Notes under the pieces: model-generated
The model's database searches: none
What the model was told of the DNA's origin: nothing
What the model saw: the letters and a program-made list of their open reading frames with translations, nothing else
Source of the DNA: Bacteroidota bacterium
Lineage (GTDB): Bacteria > Bacteroidota > Bacteroidia > Bacteroidales > UBA12481
Assembly (NCBI GenBank): GCA_018669475.1
Contig: JABHCC010000061.1
Span: 62,001-126,000, forward strand
Direction: 5' to 3'
Length of the DNA stretch: 64,000 nt
In this document: positions 10,319 through 19,731 of the stretch, piece after piece
Layout of the letters: every line of letters begins with the position of its first letter
How positions within the stretch are numbered: position 1 is the first letter of the stretch
Position numbers and translations under genes: made by a program

Positions 10319-10406
10319 AGCTCTTGTGGAACATGTCTTGGAGGTTTTGGAAAAAAACTTATCCTATTAACTTTATGCCATAAGCATATCTTAATCATTT
10401 GTCATT

Positions 10407-12809
10407 ATGAAACAGATTAAAAATATTCTTGCCCTGGGTATAGCCCTTTTGATCTCTTCAGGTCTTTCAGCCCAACTCCCTGGTATTGAAGAGAAAACTA
10501 AAGGAATGGACAAGTATTCAGGTTTCTTTACATTCTATTGGGACAATACCAAAGGTAAAATCTGGCTTGAAATCGATAAGTTAAACGAGGAGATCCTATA
10601 CCTTAACTCAGTCTCAGGTGGGCTAAGCACCAGCGGCATCGACCGCAACAGTCTTGGTCAAAGTAAGATAGTTGAATTTCAACGAATAGGTCCAAAAGTA
10701 ATAATGATACAACCCAATTATTCTTTCAGAGCCAATACCGAAAATGAATTTGTACTTGAAGCAGTTGAAAACGCTTTTGGTCGATCTATTATATGGGGAT
10801 TTGAAGTTGCTGCTGAACAGGGTGAAAAGATCTTAGTTGATGCAACTAAATTCCTATTGAGAGACGCCCGTGCCTGGGGAGATAATATGGGGGGCAGAAA
10901 CAGTACAACAAAATATCGCTTCGATGAATCCAAATCAGCCTTTGATCTCTCTCACACCAAGAACTTTCCGAATAATTCTGAATTCGATGTTATGTTGACC
11001 TTCACAGGTAAAGGATTCAGGGGTAAAGAGGCCCCGAGCTCTGAAGCTATTACAGTTAAACTGCATCATTCCCTGGTGCAATTGCCTGACGATCAATACA
11101 AGCCTCGAAAATATGATCCACGCTCAAGCTTCATGAGTTTCTCTTATAATGATTATGCCAGCCCTTTTGATGAGGATATTGAACAGAAATTTATTCTACG
11201 GCACCGTTTAGAAAAGAGAAATCCTAAGGCTGAAATCAGCGAGGCTATCGAACCTATCATTTATTATGTTGACAGAGGTATTCCGGCCGATATTATGGAT
11301 GCGGTGGTCGAAGGTGCAAAATGGTGGAATCATGCTTATGAAGCCTGTGGTTATAATAATGCCTTCCAGGTAAAGCTCCTGCCGGATGGTGTCGATCCCA
11401 TGGATATAAGATATAATATGATCAATTGGATCAATCGGGCAAAAAGAGGATGGTCATACGGAAGTACAATATCGGATCCCCGGACAGGTGAAATTATTAA
11501 AGGGAATGTATCTATGGGTGCTCTTCGCATCCGGCAGGCCTACCTGATCGCATGCGGTATTGCGGGTGAATATTCACAATCTGATCAAATTGATCCCCAA
11601 ATGAAAAAGATGGCCCTTCTTCGGATCAAACAACTCTCTGCTCATGAGGTTGGACATACAATTGGTCTCGTTCATAATTATGCTGCAAATGTGGATGATA
11701 GGTCTTCTGTAATGGATTATCCACATTCACTTGCCACAATCAGGAATGACGGGAGCATTGATCTGTCAAAAGCCTATACCGAGGATATTGGTGCCTGGGA
11801 CAAGGTATCTGTAGCATATGGATATCAGGATTTCCCTGATAATCAGGATGCAGATGCAGAAGCTAAGAAAGAACTTGATAAGGCATTTGTTAAGGGGATA
11901 TATTACCTTACGGATAAGGACGCTGGGGCCAATATCCACCCTCTGGCCAGTCAGTGGGATAATGGAAAACACCCGGTAGATGAGTTAGAACGTGTAATGA
12001 AAATCAGAAAAATTGCACTTGACAACTTTTCTGAAAAGAAAATTAGGTATGGGAAAGCAATGTCGACCCTTGAAGATGTGCTGGTGCCAGTCTATTTTTA
12101 TCATCGATACCAGATTACTGCTTCGGCAGGAGTTCTGGGTGGATTATATTACAACCATGCTTTGCGCGGGGGACCTCAATATATTCAAAGAAATGTGCCA
12201 GCCGAGGAGCAAAGACGGGCTCTGAATGTATTAATCAAAACATTGGAGCCAGAAAATCTGCTTATTGATGAAAAGATATTGAATTTGATTCCCCCCAGAG
12301 CTCCAGGACATAATCAGACTAATGATTTATTCACCAGTTATACCGGCGGAACTTTCGATCCATTGGCTGCCGCAGAAAATGTGGCCGATCTAAGTGTAGG
12401 ATTGATTCTAAATCCTGCGCGTGCAGCCCGATTAGTCAATTACCACGCTCTGAAACAGGAATTACCTGGCTTAGAAGAAGTAATCGAAACACTTTTGACT
12501 ACTATCTTTAAAAAGCAAGTCGAAAACCCCTATGAGCAAGAAATACAAAGAGTAGTTAATCTGGCTATTTTAAATCGCTTAATGGCCCTGGCGGCTGACT
12601 CAAAAACGTCTCCACAATCAAAGGCTCTTGCTTTCCTCAAACTGAAGGATCTGGATGTTTGGCTCAAAGCTCAGAAACCTGAAGACACAGCTCAGAAAGC
12701 ACACTACCTGTTCTGCAGACTAAGAATAAAGCAGTTTGAGAGAAATCCCGATTCTTTTAAGATTAGCTCCGTAATTAAAATACCTAACGGAGCCCCTATT
12801 GGAAATTAA
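10407..12809 (+). CDS. Zinc-dependent metalloprotease (DUF5117/DUF5118 family)
   Basis: An 800-residue secreted protein with signal peptide MKQIKNILALGIALLISSG. The zinc-binding site is H413EVGHTIGLVH, an extended HExxHxxGxxH metzincin-type motif. The N-terminal 100 residues (FFTFYWDNTKGKIWLEI) and the following block match the DUF5117/DUF5118 architecture of large Bacteroidota metalloproteases. Physiological substrates are unknown; periplasmic or surface proteolysis is the likely role. It lies about 90 nt after the sulfatase and is convergent with the lipoprotein gene at 12822. Confidence 0.88.
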   Translation: MKQIKNILALGIALLISSGLSAQLPGIEEKTKGMDKYSGFFTFYWDNTKGKIWLEIDKLNEEILYLNSVSGGLSTSGIDRNSLGQSKIVEFQRIGPKVIMIQPNYSFRANTENEFVLEAVENAFGRSIIWGFEVAAEQGEKILVDATKFLLRDARAWGDNMGGRNSTTKYRFDESKSAFDLSHTKNFPNNSEFDVMLTFTGKGFRGKEAPSSEAITVKLHHSLVQLPDDQYKPRKYDPRSSFMSFSYNDYASPFDEDIEQKFILRHRLEKRNPKAEISEAIEPIIYYVDRGIPADIMDAVVEGAKWWNHAYEACGYNNAFQVKLLPDGVDPMDIRYNMINWINRAKRGWSYGSTISDPRTGEIIKGNVSMGALRIRQAYLIACGIAGEYSQSDQIDPQMKKMALLRIKQLSAHEVGHTIGLVHNYAANVDDRSSVMDYPHSLATIRNDGSIDLSKAYTEDIGAWDKVSVAYGYQDFPDNQDADAEAKKELDKAFVKGIYYLTDKDAGANIHPLASQWDNGKHPVDELERVMKIRKIALDNFSEKKIRYGKAMSTLEDVLVPVYFYHRYQITASAGVLGGLYYNHALRGGPQYIQRNVPAEEQRRALNVLIKTLEPENLLIDEKILNLIPPRAPGHNQTNDLFTSYTGGTFDPLAAAENVADLSVGLILNPARAARLVNYHALKQELPGLEEVIETLLTTIFKKQVENPYEQEIQRVVNLAILNRLMALAADSKTSPQSKALAFLKLKDLDVWLKAQKPEDTAQKAHYLFCRLRIKQFERNPDSFKISSVIKIPNGAPIGN

Positions 12810-12821
12810 AATAAGAAAACA

Positions 12822-13469
12822 TTAGAGTTCTGCCGGGGTAATCTCCAGGTTCTTGAACCAGCCTTCAGAATTAAAGCCGACCCAAAAGCCCACCCAGCCT
12901 TTGTGGCGGTGGCTGACCTGATTGATCGATAATGATGGAGTTTCAGAATTATTCACATATGCTTCAAGCAAATGATCCTTAATCACCAATTTGACATGAA
13001 ACCAGGAGTCAGGATCCGGAACCGGATCTATCTTATTCTCATATTTGTCAGGATGGCTCTCACGTAGAATTCGCCAAGTGTATTCAGGATGGGCAATATA
13101 TTGAACAGAATGTGTATTTCTTTCAGGATTTTGAAAATTGAATGGGCGAAAATAGACAACATCATAGGTGCTATCATTAAGTCCGTGGAAAGCCAAGCCC
13201 ACAAAACTCTTCCCGGGATCATTTTTCCCTTTTATATCCAGTTCAATTGTCCCATCGGCAAATACCAGATCATTCAGTTTAACAAAACCGTCACTCTGAT
13301 TTGCATCGAGATGAACTTCTTCACCCACACTTACTACCCTGTTGTGAACTGTCCATATTTCCGGATCACTTACCTGTGTCAAATCCGGAACAATCGCATT
13401 ATTTTGATTACAGCCCAGAATAATCAGACCAAGAAAAAGAATTGTGTTGATTTGAATTGCTTTCATCAT
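12822..13469 (-). CDS. Lipoprotein with concanavalin/LamG-like fold
   Basis: 215 residues with a lipoprotein signal (LGLIILGC). The body has the pattern of concanavalin-like beta-sandwich proteins: FADGTIELDIKGKNDPGKSFVGLAFHG, then WFHVKLVIKDHLLEAYVNN and KGWVGFWVG near the end. Such proteins resemble the DUF1080 (3-keto-disaccharide hydrolase-like) family and carbohydrate-binding LamG domains. Enzyme activity cannot be claimed. It may bind or process a glycan at the outer membrane. It is monocistronic and divergent from the operon starting at 13594. Confidence 0.65.
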   Translation of the reverse strand: MMKAIQINTILFLGLIILGCNQNNAIVPDLTQVSDPEIWTVHNRVVSVGEEVHLDANQSDGFVKLNDLVFADGTIELDIKGKNDPGKSFVGLAFHGLNDSTYDVVYFRPFNFQNPERNTHSVQYIAHPEYTWRILRESHPDKYENKIDPVPDPDSWFHVKLVIKDHLLEAYVNNSETPSLSINQVSHRHKGWVGFWVGFNSEGWFKNLEITPAEL

Positions 13470-13551
13470 AATTTCTTATTTAGCACTAATATACACATTT
13501 TCATATTTCTGATATTGTAATAATTATCCAATAATCTCAATCAGATAATAT

Positions 13552-13583
13552 TTTGGTTAATAATATTAATTAGTTTATCTTTG
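13552..13583 (+). promoter_or_regulatory. Bacteroidota-type promoter for the 13594 gene pair
   Basis: TTTG at 13552-13555, 20 nt, then TATCTTTG at 13576-13583, an exact match to the Bacteroidota -33/-7 consensus (TTTG, TAnnTTTG). Transcription would begin near 13590, leaving only about 4-10 nt before the start codon. Confidence 0.75.
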
Positions 13584-13593
13584 TGTCAATATA

Positions 13594-14181
13594 ATGATAA
13601 TGAAAAAAGAACTAACAGCTCAGGAGAGCCTTGGGATCGTTTCAAAAACTATCCTCACGGCCAAAATAAAGAATCAGGAAACCGGAAGCATTTTTATTTT
13701 CTGGGGACTTCTGATGATGCTCGCCAGTCTGGGCCAGTATCTTATACTTCAGACAAAGTATACAGACTATAACTATTACCCGTATTTTGCTTTCCCCCTC
13801 GGAGCAATATTCACCTGGCTTTATTATTCTAAAAAATTCAAGATCAAAGATCAAAGCAATGTCATTTCATCCATCATCCCAATAATCTGGATGGTAGTCG
13901 GGATTAACTTCATGGTTCTGTCTATTGGTTTTGAAACCTTTCTCGGTGAATTGTTAACTCCGGTCATATTGATTCTTTTAGGAATGGCAACGATCCTGAC
14001 AGGTCATATAATGAAATCAAGGCTAATTCTGATAGGAGGGATGCTCAGCAATATAGCTGGTTTTATTTGCTTTCAATTTGCCTGGGAATACCATGGTCTG
14101 ATATTGAGTGCAGCATCATTGATTTGTTTGGCTTTACCAGGTTTTATCATCAGATTTGCATCGACTAATAGAAATGATTAA
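13594..14181 (+). CDS. Small multi-pass membrane protein paired with a regulator
   Basis: 195 residues (193 if the second ATG at 13600 is used). After a soluble stretch of about 35 residues come roughly six hydrophobic helices (for example GSIFIFWGLLMMLASLGQYL and IIPIIWMVVGINFMVL). The protein is not recognised beyond a resemblance to small integral membrane proteins found next to winged-helix regulators in Bacteroidota. Its stop overlaps the start of the regulator gene by 8 nt, so the two are co-translated and probably act together, perhaps as membrane sensor and DNA-binding output. Confidence 0.7.
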   Translation: MIMKKELTAQESLGIVSKTILTAKIKNQETGSIFIFWGLLMMLASLGQYLILQTKYTDYNYYPYFAFPLGAIFTWLYYSKKFKIKDQSNVISSIIPIIWMVVGINFMVLSIGFETFLGELLTPVILILLGMATILTGHIMKSRLILIGGMLSNIAGFICFQFAWEYHGLILSAASLICLALPGFIIRFASTNRND

Positions 14182-14458
14182 GCGATTAAATCCCATTCTT
14201 CATTCAGAGTTACGGCTTGCAATAATGTCGCATCTCCTATCGGTTGGTGACAGTGATTTTGTGAAAATCAAGGAAATCACTGAGGCTGCAAGCGGTAATG
14301 TCAGCATCCAAATAAAAAAACTTCAGACGGTGGGATATATCAGTGTGACAAAGGGATACAAAAATAATTATCATCACACCAAAGTCTCAATAACATCTCT
14401 TGGAATTGCAGAATTCGAAAAATACATTGAAAGCCTATCCCAATATCTGAAGAGATAA
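14174..14458 (+). CDS. Winged-helix transcriptional regulator
   Basis: 94 residues from ATG 14174. It is a single winged-helix domain: RLNPILHSELRLAIMSHLL leads into a helix-turn-helix (IKEITEAASGNVSIQIKKLQ) and a wing (GYISVTKGYKNNYHHTKVSITSLG). This is the pattern of the small MarR/ArsR-like HTH_34 family, which usually controls the adjacent membrane-protein gene. It overlaps the upstream gene by 8 nt, so both come from the promoter at 13552. No effector domain is present. Confidence 0.8.
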   Translation: MIKRLNPILHSELRLAIMSHLLSVGDSDFVKIKEITEAASGNVSIQIKKLQTVGYISVTKGYKNNYHHTKVSITSLGIAEFEKYIESLSQYLKR

Positions 14459-14592
14459 TTTTTTCCCAATTCTTGTTTATTCCATTAACTGAGATATGTT
14501 ATATAAATATGTTTTTGTACTAATTTCGATGATACCATATTAGAGAATAGTTCTTAATATTGTGTACCAATTCTGATAATAACATATTATGC

Positions 14593-14632
14593 AACCGAGC
14601 ATGACAAAAGGAAAAATATTTTAACACACACG
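14593..14632 (+). repeat. 40-nt near-identical repeat, copy 1
   Basis: This 40-nt stretch matches the reverse complement of 32042-32081 at 39 of 40 positions. It begins AACCGAGCATGACAAAAGGA and ends TTTTAACACACACG. Here it lies 58 nt upstream of the S15 peptidase start. The rest of the 14459-14690 gap holds no gene. Confidence 0.85.
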
Positions 14633-14690
14633 CGGATGATTGTTTTTGTTGTGCGAGCTCCATCCGACAAATAAAATTAAATATAAACGG

Positions 14691-16541
14691 ATGAAAACCA
14701 TTAGCAAAACTTTTCTCATTCTGATTGCCCTGGCTATATTAGCCCCCGGAGCTATTCATGCTCAAAACAAGAAGTCGAAAGTTGGTCCAATAATTAAGGA
14801 TGGCATGACCCAGGTGGTGCCTGAATTCAAAGATCCTGAAAAGTGGATTATTCATGATCTATTTGTGGAGTCTGAATTCGATTCTGATGGGGATGGAAAA
14901 CTCGACCTGATACATGTGGATGTTACACGTCCGGCTGAGACTGAAAAAGGAGTCAAACTTCCGGTTATTTACGTGACCAGTCCTTACTTTGCAGGAACAG
15001 GAACCGCAAACAAGGAGTACTTCTGGAATCCCAGACATGAACTGAATGATCCACCACCTGCACGCAAGGCCTTTCCTGAATGGAGCCCGCGCAACAATCG
15101 TCCGGTAATCTCCAAATCACATGTCAGAACATGGGTTCCACTTGGCTATGTTGTGGTTCATTCATCCTCTCCGGGAACAGGATTATCACAAGGTTGTCCA
15201 ACTGTTGGTGGAGATAATGAATCATTAGCGCCCAAGGCGGTGATTGACTGGCTCAATGGCCGGACAAAAGGCTATACTGAACTCGACAGAAAGAAAAAGG
15301 TAAAAGCTTATTGGGCCACTGGCAAAGTTGGCATGACCGGTACATCATATAATGGTACTTTGCCACTTGCAGCTGCCACAACAGGTGTTGATGGTTTGGA
15401 AGCTATTATACCAATTGCCCCAAATACTTCTTATTATCATTACTACCGTACAAACGGACTCGTACGTCATCCGGGAGGTTGGATTGGAGAAGATATAGAT
15501 GTGCTATATGATTTCATTCATAGCAATCCTTATCTGGCTGATTCTTGCGATTGCAATGTGAGAGATGGAGAGATGCTTAGTAACCAGGATCGTGAAAAAG
15601 GTGATTACAGTGACTGGTGGGCAGGACGAGATTACCTCAATGATTTAGGTCCATTAAAAGCTGCCGTTCTAATGGCTCATGGTTTCAATGACTGGAACGT
15701 TGTTCCCGAACACAGCTGGAGAATCTCTGAGGCACTTAAAGAAAAGGGTGTTCCTCTTCAGATGTATTATCATCAGGGTGGACATGGTGGCGAGCCTCCA
15801 CATGAGATGATGAATAAATGGTTTACACGATATATACATGGTGTAGAGAATGGCGTTGAGAATGACCCTAAAGCCTGGATCGTCAGAGAAGGAGCAAAGC
15901 GCGATGAACCCACTCCTTATGCCGACTATCCAAATCCTGATGCATCGCCCGTCACATTCTATCTGGCAGGAGGTGCTCCCAGAGCCGGCTCACTGATACC
16001 TCATGAAATGGGTGAACAGGGTACTGAAACACTGGTTGACAATGTTCATTTTGATGCTTCTACATTGGCTCAAACTGAGTGGACAACTCACCGGCTGATG
16101 TACCTTACACCAACTCTTTCACAGGATCTGCACCTATCGGGAACAACAAGTATAACAGTCAAAATGGCCAGTAGCAAACCGGCAGTAAACCTTTCTGTTT
16201 GGATCGTTTCTTTGCCCTGGAATAAGAGCAGAAACTCAAAGATTACCGATAATATTATTACTCGCGGATGGGCTGACCTTCAGAACTACAAGTCCTTACG
16301 TGAGAGTGAAGAACTGGTTCCTGGTAAATTCTATGAAATGACATTCGATTTGCAGCCAGATGATCAGATAATTCCTGCAGGCCAGCAAATTGGATTAATG
16401 ATTTTCTCGAGCGATAGGGACTTCACTTTGTGGCCAGAGCCAGGAACAGAGTTAACACTTGATCTGGATGGTACATCTATTACCTTTCCAGTGGTTGGCG
16501 GTGAAGATAAGCTAATGAAATCTTTTAAATCAGGGCATTAA
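14691..16541 (+). CDS. Xaa-Pro dipeptidyl-peptidase/CocE family hydrolase (S15)
   Basis: 616 residues from ATG 14691, chosen because it begins a signal peptide (MKTISKTFLILIALAILAPG). The alpha/beta-hydrolase part carries the nucleophile motif GTS219YNG. The acid residue is in LMAHGFNDWNV and the histidine is in HQGGHGG. The C-terminal third is the jelly-roll domain typical of PepX/CocE enzymes. The expected activity is removal of N-terminal Xaa-Pro dipeptides in the periplasm. Some family members are acyl-esterases, so the substrate is uncertain. Confidence 0.88.
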   Translation: MKTISKTFLILIALAILAPGAIHAQNKKSKVGPIIKDGMTQVVPEFKDPEKWIIHDLFVESEFDSDGDGKLDLIHVDVTRPAETEKGVKLPVIYVTSPYFAGTGTANKEYFWNPRHELNDPPPARKAFPEWSPRNNRPVISKSHVRTWVPLGYVVVHSSSPGTGLSQGCPTVGGDNESLAPKAVIDWLNGRTKGYTELDRKKKVKAYWATGKVGMTGTSYNGTLPLAAATTGVDGLEAIIPIAPNTSYYHYYRTNGLVRHPGGWIGEDIDVLYDFIHSNPYLADSCDCNVRDGEMLSNQDREKGDYSDWWAGRDYLNDLGPLKAAVLMAHGFNDWNVVPEHSWRISEALKEKGVPLQMYYHQGGHGGEPPHEMMNKWFTRYIHGVENGVENDPKAWIVREGAKRDEPTPYADYPNPDASPVTFYLAGGAPRAGSLIPHEMGEQGTETLVDNVHFDASTLAQTEWTTHRLMYLTPTLSQDLHLSGTTSITVKMASSKPAVNLSVWIVSLPWNKSRNSKITDNIITRGWADLQNYKSLRESEELVPGKFYEMTFDLQPDDQIIPAGQQIGLMIFSSDRDFTLWPEPGTELTLDLDGTSITFPVVGGEDKLMKSFKSGH

Positions 16542-16570
16542 CAATCAACAAATTTCATTTTATATATCTG

Positions 16571-16603
16571 CAACGAGTTTTACCTAAAAAGTAAAACTCG
16601 TTG
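16571..16603. terminator. Bidirectional terminator hairpin
   Basis: A perfect 13-bp stem (CAACGAGTTTTAC at 16571-16583, GTAAAACTCGTTG at 16591-16603) with a 7-nt loop lies between two convergent genes. A/T-rich stem flanks allow termination from both sides. Confidence 0.8.
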
Positions 16604-16624
16604 TATTTATTACTTAAGCTATTC

Positions 16625-17167
16625 TTAAGCCGACTCGCTTACACCAGTTGCCGATAAGAAATATACATTCACCGCCTCTCCACTACAGGGAACAATATAA
16701 TGTTGGTACCCGAGCGAAGTGGCTTTATCAACCAATGGAGCGGGAAGAAAGGGAGAAAGCACATCCAGTATCTGTCCCTCCTTCAAATTCTTCAGATCAG
16801 CAACAACCTGATGTATAGGATGTTCACCAGCTTCGAGAATTGGTCCAAGATCTAAGTTATCAATCACCTTATCAGCATCATACCAATCAGGTTTTTCAAA
16901 ATTTAAATTGTAATTATCAGGATTATGGTCAAGATTGTCCAATTCCTGATTTGCTTCAGTTCTTAACATAGTAACAAGTTCATTAACAGGTATATTAGCT
17001 ATTGTTGCTGCCTGTTGAACAGTAGCTATCCGTGCAACAGTTTTTCTTAAAACAGGATTCTTTAATTTCTTAAAAACAGGCACAATCTCTATCAATCGTT
17101 CCTCCAGACCAGGATAATCCTCAAATATCTCCATCAGTCTGCTTTTGGGGCTTATTAATCTACTCAT
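16625..17167 (-). CDS. DUF1858-DUF2249 protein
   Basis: 180 residues in two parts. Residues 5-70 (ISPKSRLMEIFEDYPGLEERLIEIVPVFKKLKNP) match DUF1858, a small helical domain common in hemerythrin-linked and hybrid-cluster genes. Residues about 110-180 (HPIHQVVADLKNLKEGQILDVLSPF) match DUF2249, a TusA-like fold. The gene overlaps the upstream hemerythrin/PAS gene by 8 nt and ends the operon. Role inferred from context: redox, NO or Fe-S stress response. Confidence 0.8.
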   Translation of the reverse strand: MSRLISPKSRLMEIFEDYPGLEERLIEIVPVFKKLKNPVLRKTVARIATVQQAATIANIPVNELVTMLRTEANQELDNLDHNPDNYNLNFEKPDWYDADKVIDNLDLGPILEAGEHPIHQVVADLKNLKEGQILDVLSPFLPAPLVDKATSLGYQHYIVPCSGEAVNVYFLSATGVSESA

Positions 17168-18386
17168 ATGATACTATTCTTTGTTCACCCTCCAGGGCCC
17201 TGTATTTTGTTAAATCTTGTGAAACTTCAAGTGTTCCCATGTAATCACCCTGATCATCGTGCAGGGCATAATAGGATATATGTATGAATTTTCCTTTCAT
17301 CTGTATCCAGAATGGAGCATAGGTCTCCTTGCCCGATTTAAAATCTTCAAGTATTTTCTCCACAATATGAACACTCGAGGGTGGATGACAATGGCGAACG
17401 TCACGATTTATTATTGCCCTGCTTCTGGTAAAAACCCGATCAGCTGATTGAGAAAAGTACTTAACCTTATCGTTTTTGTCTACAAAAGTCATGTCCACTG
17501 GTAATGTGTTTAATACCTTCACCAATTCGTTTGCCTGGAATGATCCGGTAGGCAAATTTATACCCGACCCGCTGTTGACCGCATTTATTGCTTCACTATC
17601 TACACCCTCAGGGGCCCACTTATCTTGCGGATCATAAATACAATATCCAATCTCCATGGTCTGACTATCGATTTGATACCAGTCCAAATCAGTGAGGTTA
17701 TCCATACTCATGGGAAAGAGAATTTCCTCTTCCTTTATTACCATTTCATCTACTCCTGTGAGAGCAGGCAGCATAATAATCTCTGCCGATGTAAGCAAAT
17801 CCTCTTTTTCAATTTCGGGAGTACGTAAGATTTCAATACTTCCTTTAATTAACTCCCGAATCTCATCATGCTTTCCCCACATAACCTGTGGCGGACCCGT
17901 AATACCCTTCTGCTCCAGATATGGAAATAACAGATATTCTTTCCTCTGGTAATGCTTATCCACATCAAGCAGCAGATTAAATTTTTCAAGCAGTAAAGGA
18001 AGATAATTGCTAAGATCTGCATCTGTATTATTCTCCACAGCCTTGATCAAATTGCGAATCTGACCAGTTACTTGCATAAGCTCTTTATTCTCCCGGATGA
18101 ATGTATCAACCGGATGTCCGGCAGGAATATCAGCCGCTGCAGATAAATCTACATTACCTTGCAGAACTGCTGAATGGATGTCGCAAAGCTTCAAAACTTC
18201 CTCCTGAGGAAGGCCCTCCTCAATAAGCTCTTGTTCCACCTCAACAACCTCACCATAGGGGATGTTCTCAAGAGTATCAATCAACTCTTTTCTAACCTCA
18301 TCAGGTGAATCACCTTCATGAAGTTTCAAAATTAAACCCTTAAGTTTAATCTTTCGATGCTTAGAATTATCTATAAATTCACTCAT
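17160..18386 (-). CDS. DUF438-hemerythrin-PAS protein
   Basis: 408 residues. Residues about 15-85 match DUF438 (LILKLHEGDSPDEVRKELI, then GEVVEVEQELIEEGLPQEEV). Residues 105-250 form a hemerythrin-like four-helix bundle (DKHYQRKEYLLFPYLEQKG, GKHDEIRELIKG, EEEILFPM) that can hold a di-iron site. Residues about 285-400 are a PAS domain with the conserved CHPPSSVHIV motif. Such proteins are linked to sensing or handling of NO or oxygen in anaerobes. It is in one operon with the Rrf2 regulator. Its PAS part is clearly paralogous to that of the next gene upstream. Confidence 0.85.
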   Translation of the reverse strand: MSEFIDNSKHRKIKLKGLILKLHEGDSPDEVRKELIDTLENIPYGEVVEVEQELIEEGLPQEEVLKLCDIHSAVLQGNVDLSAAADIPAGHPVDTFIRENKELMQVTGQIRNLIKAVENNTDADLSNYLPLLLEKFNLLLDVDKHYQRKEYLLFPYLEQKGITGPPQVMWGKHDEIRELIKGSIEILRTPEIEKEDLLTSAEIIMLPALTGVDEMVIKEEEILFPMSMDNLTDLDWYQIDSQTMEIGYCIYDPQDKWAPEGVDSEAINAVNSGSGINLPTGSFQANELVKVLNTLPVDMTFVDKNDKVKYFSQSADRVFTRSRAIINRDVRHCHPPSSVHIVEKILEDFKSGKETYAPFWIQMKGKFIHISYYALHDDQGDYMGTLEVSQDLTKYRALEGEQRIVSYE

Positions 18387-18417
18387 ATTATTTATATATT
18401 TTTAAAATCAATCATAA

Positions 18418-18509
18418 CCCTTAACCCTTATTCCTTATCCCTTTACCCTTTACCACGCGTCACCAAGCGTAACCAAGTGTAACCTCGTGTAACCTCGTGT
18501 AACCATTCC
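18418..18509. repeat. Short intergenic tandem repeats (heptamer then decamer)
   Basis: Between the two paralogous genes lie five heptamers of the type CCCTTWA (18418-18452), then four decamers of the type TAACCWMGTG (18460-18499, first copy degenerate) and a partial fifth. Both arrays are imperfect. They separate genes that otherwise look operonic. Confidence 0.8.
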
Positions 18510-18513
18510 CCCC

Positions 18514-19725
18514 CTACCAATCCAGCAAACGCTGCTCACCTGTCCGATTAATCATTTCTGTTATATCCTGCGATACCTCAAGCACTCCCCTGTATGTCTT
18601 ATCTTCATCTCTCACTGCATAATAATTAATCTGTATTTTTTTTCCTCTTATATCGATCCAGAACTCTGCAATATCTTTCTCACCCTTCTTGAAACTCTCA
18701 ATAATCTCATTTACAATATGCACACTCTCAGGAGGATGACAATTCTGAACCTTCCGCCCAATAAGCGCTTTTGTTCGTGGGAAAATACGATGTGGCGGAT
18801 CAGAGTAAAACCTGACCTCGTCATTCTCATCAACATAACTCATATCAACCGGAAGATGATTAAATATCAGGTTGAGAGTTTCAGGACTCAGAGATCCGGT
18901 AGGAAGATCTACTATATCAGACTTACTTTCACTTTGTTTCTTTTTGACAACAACATCCTGATTCCTTCCGCTGATGAAAGGAAAATCAAGGTCTGTTGTG
19001 GCAATATATGCTGAATTAAGATCATCTTCTCCAATAGTATTTAGGATTACCGGTATGAGAATTCTTTCTTCACGGAATTTAACCGCGTATAAGTCAAAAA
19101 ACAAATCTCCTAACAAACGGTGCAAATCACTATCTGGGAGTAAGCCTCCCCTTTCAATCGATACCTGCAGTAAATCATTTAGTCTCTTAAGGTTTTGCCT
19201 TATATCATCGTGAATTGACCACATTACCTGCACACATCTGTAATTCTCCCAATGCTTCTCAAGTACCGGGAAAAGAATATTTTCCTTCAACTGATAAACG
19301 AGTGGGTAATTATTAAGCTCAATAAAAACTTTGGATAATGCATCTAATCCGGATAGAGTTTGAGGACTTTGATCATTCTCCATTATTGCCTGATTGAGCG
19401 TTTTAATTATTGGACGTAGTCCGCTAAGTTTCTCATCAAGAACCTTATTGTTCTCCATCATAGCATTGAGAAAACCACCTTGCATCGGCTCAGGTATTGG
19501 ATAGTCTGAGAGCTGATTATAAAGTAGGTTGAGCGCTTTCGATATCCCGGTCTTCATGTTGTCCATGGGGATATCCTCCTGAGCCAAAGCATGTACAACA
19601 TCAATCACATCTATAGCCTGAGCTTTCCGGATTGCCCATTTATGACTTGCATATAATTCCCTTCCGGATTTATTACGAGATAATCCGGCAAAAAGATCTA
19701 AGAGTGCAAGTTGACGCTTATTCAT
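18514..19725 (-). CDS. Hemerythrin-like/PAS protein, paralogue of the 17160 gene
   Basis: 403 residues. The C-terminal PAS domain (LPVDMSYVDENDEVRFYS, CHPPESVHIVNEI) closely resembles that of the downstream gene, and the central part is a hemerythrin-like bundle (ENILFPVLEKHWENYRCVQVMWSIHDDIRQ, EERILIPVIL). The N-terminal about 90 residues differ and do not match DUF438 well. It probably arose by duplication and N-terminal divergence. It starts 6 nt after the Rrf2 gene, so the two are co-transcribed. Several bundle ligands differ from the paralogue, so iron binding is uncertain. Confidence 0.8.
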   Translation of the reverse strand: MNKRQLALLDLFAGLSRNKSGRELYASHKWAIRKAQAIDVIDVVHALAQEDIPMDNMKTGISKALNLLYNQLSDYPIPEPMQGGFLNAMMENNKVLDEKLSGLRPIIKTLNQAIMENDQSPQTLSGLDALSKVFIELNNYPLVYQLKENILFPVLEKHWENYRCVQVMWSIHDDIRQNLKRLNDLLQVSIERGGLLPDSDLHRLLGDLFFDLYAVKFREERILIPVILNTIGEDDLNSAYIATTDLDFPFISGRNQDVVVKKKQSESKSDIVDLPTGSLSPETLNLIFNHLPVDMSYVDENDEVRFYSDPPHRIFPRTKALIGRKVQNCHPPESVHIVNEIIESFKKGEKDIAEFWIDIRGKKIQINYYAVRDEDKTYRGVLEVSQDITEMINRTGEQRLLDW

Positions 19726-19731
19726 GCTATT

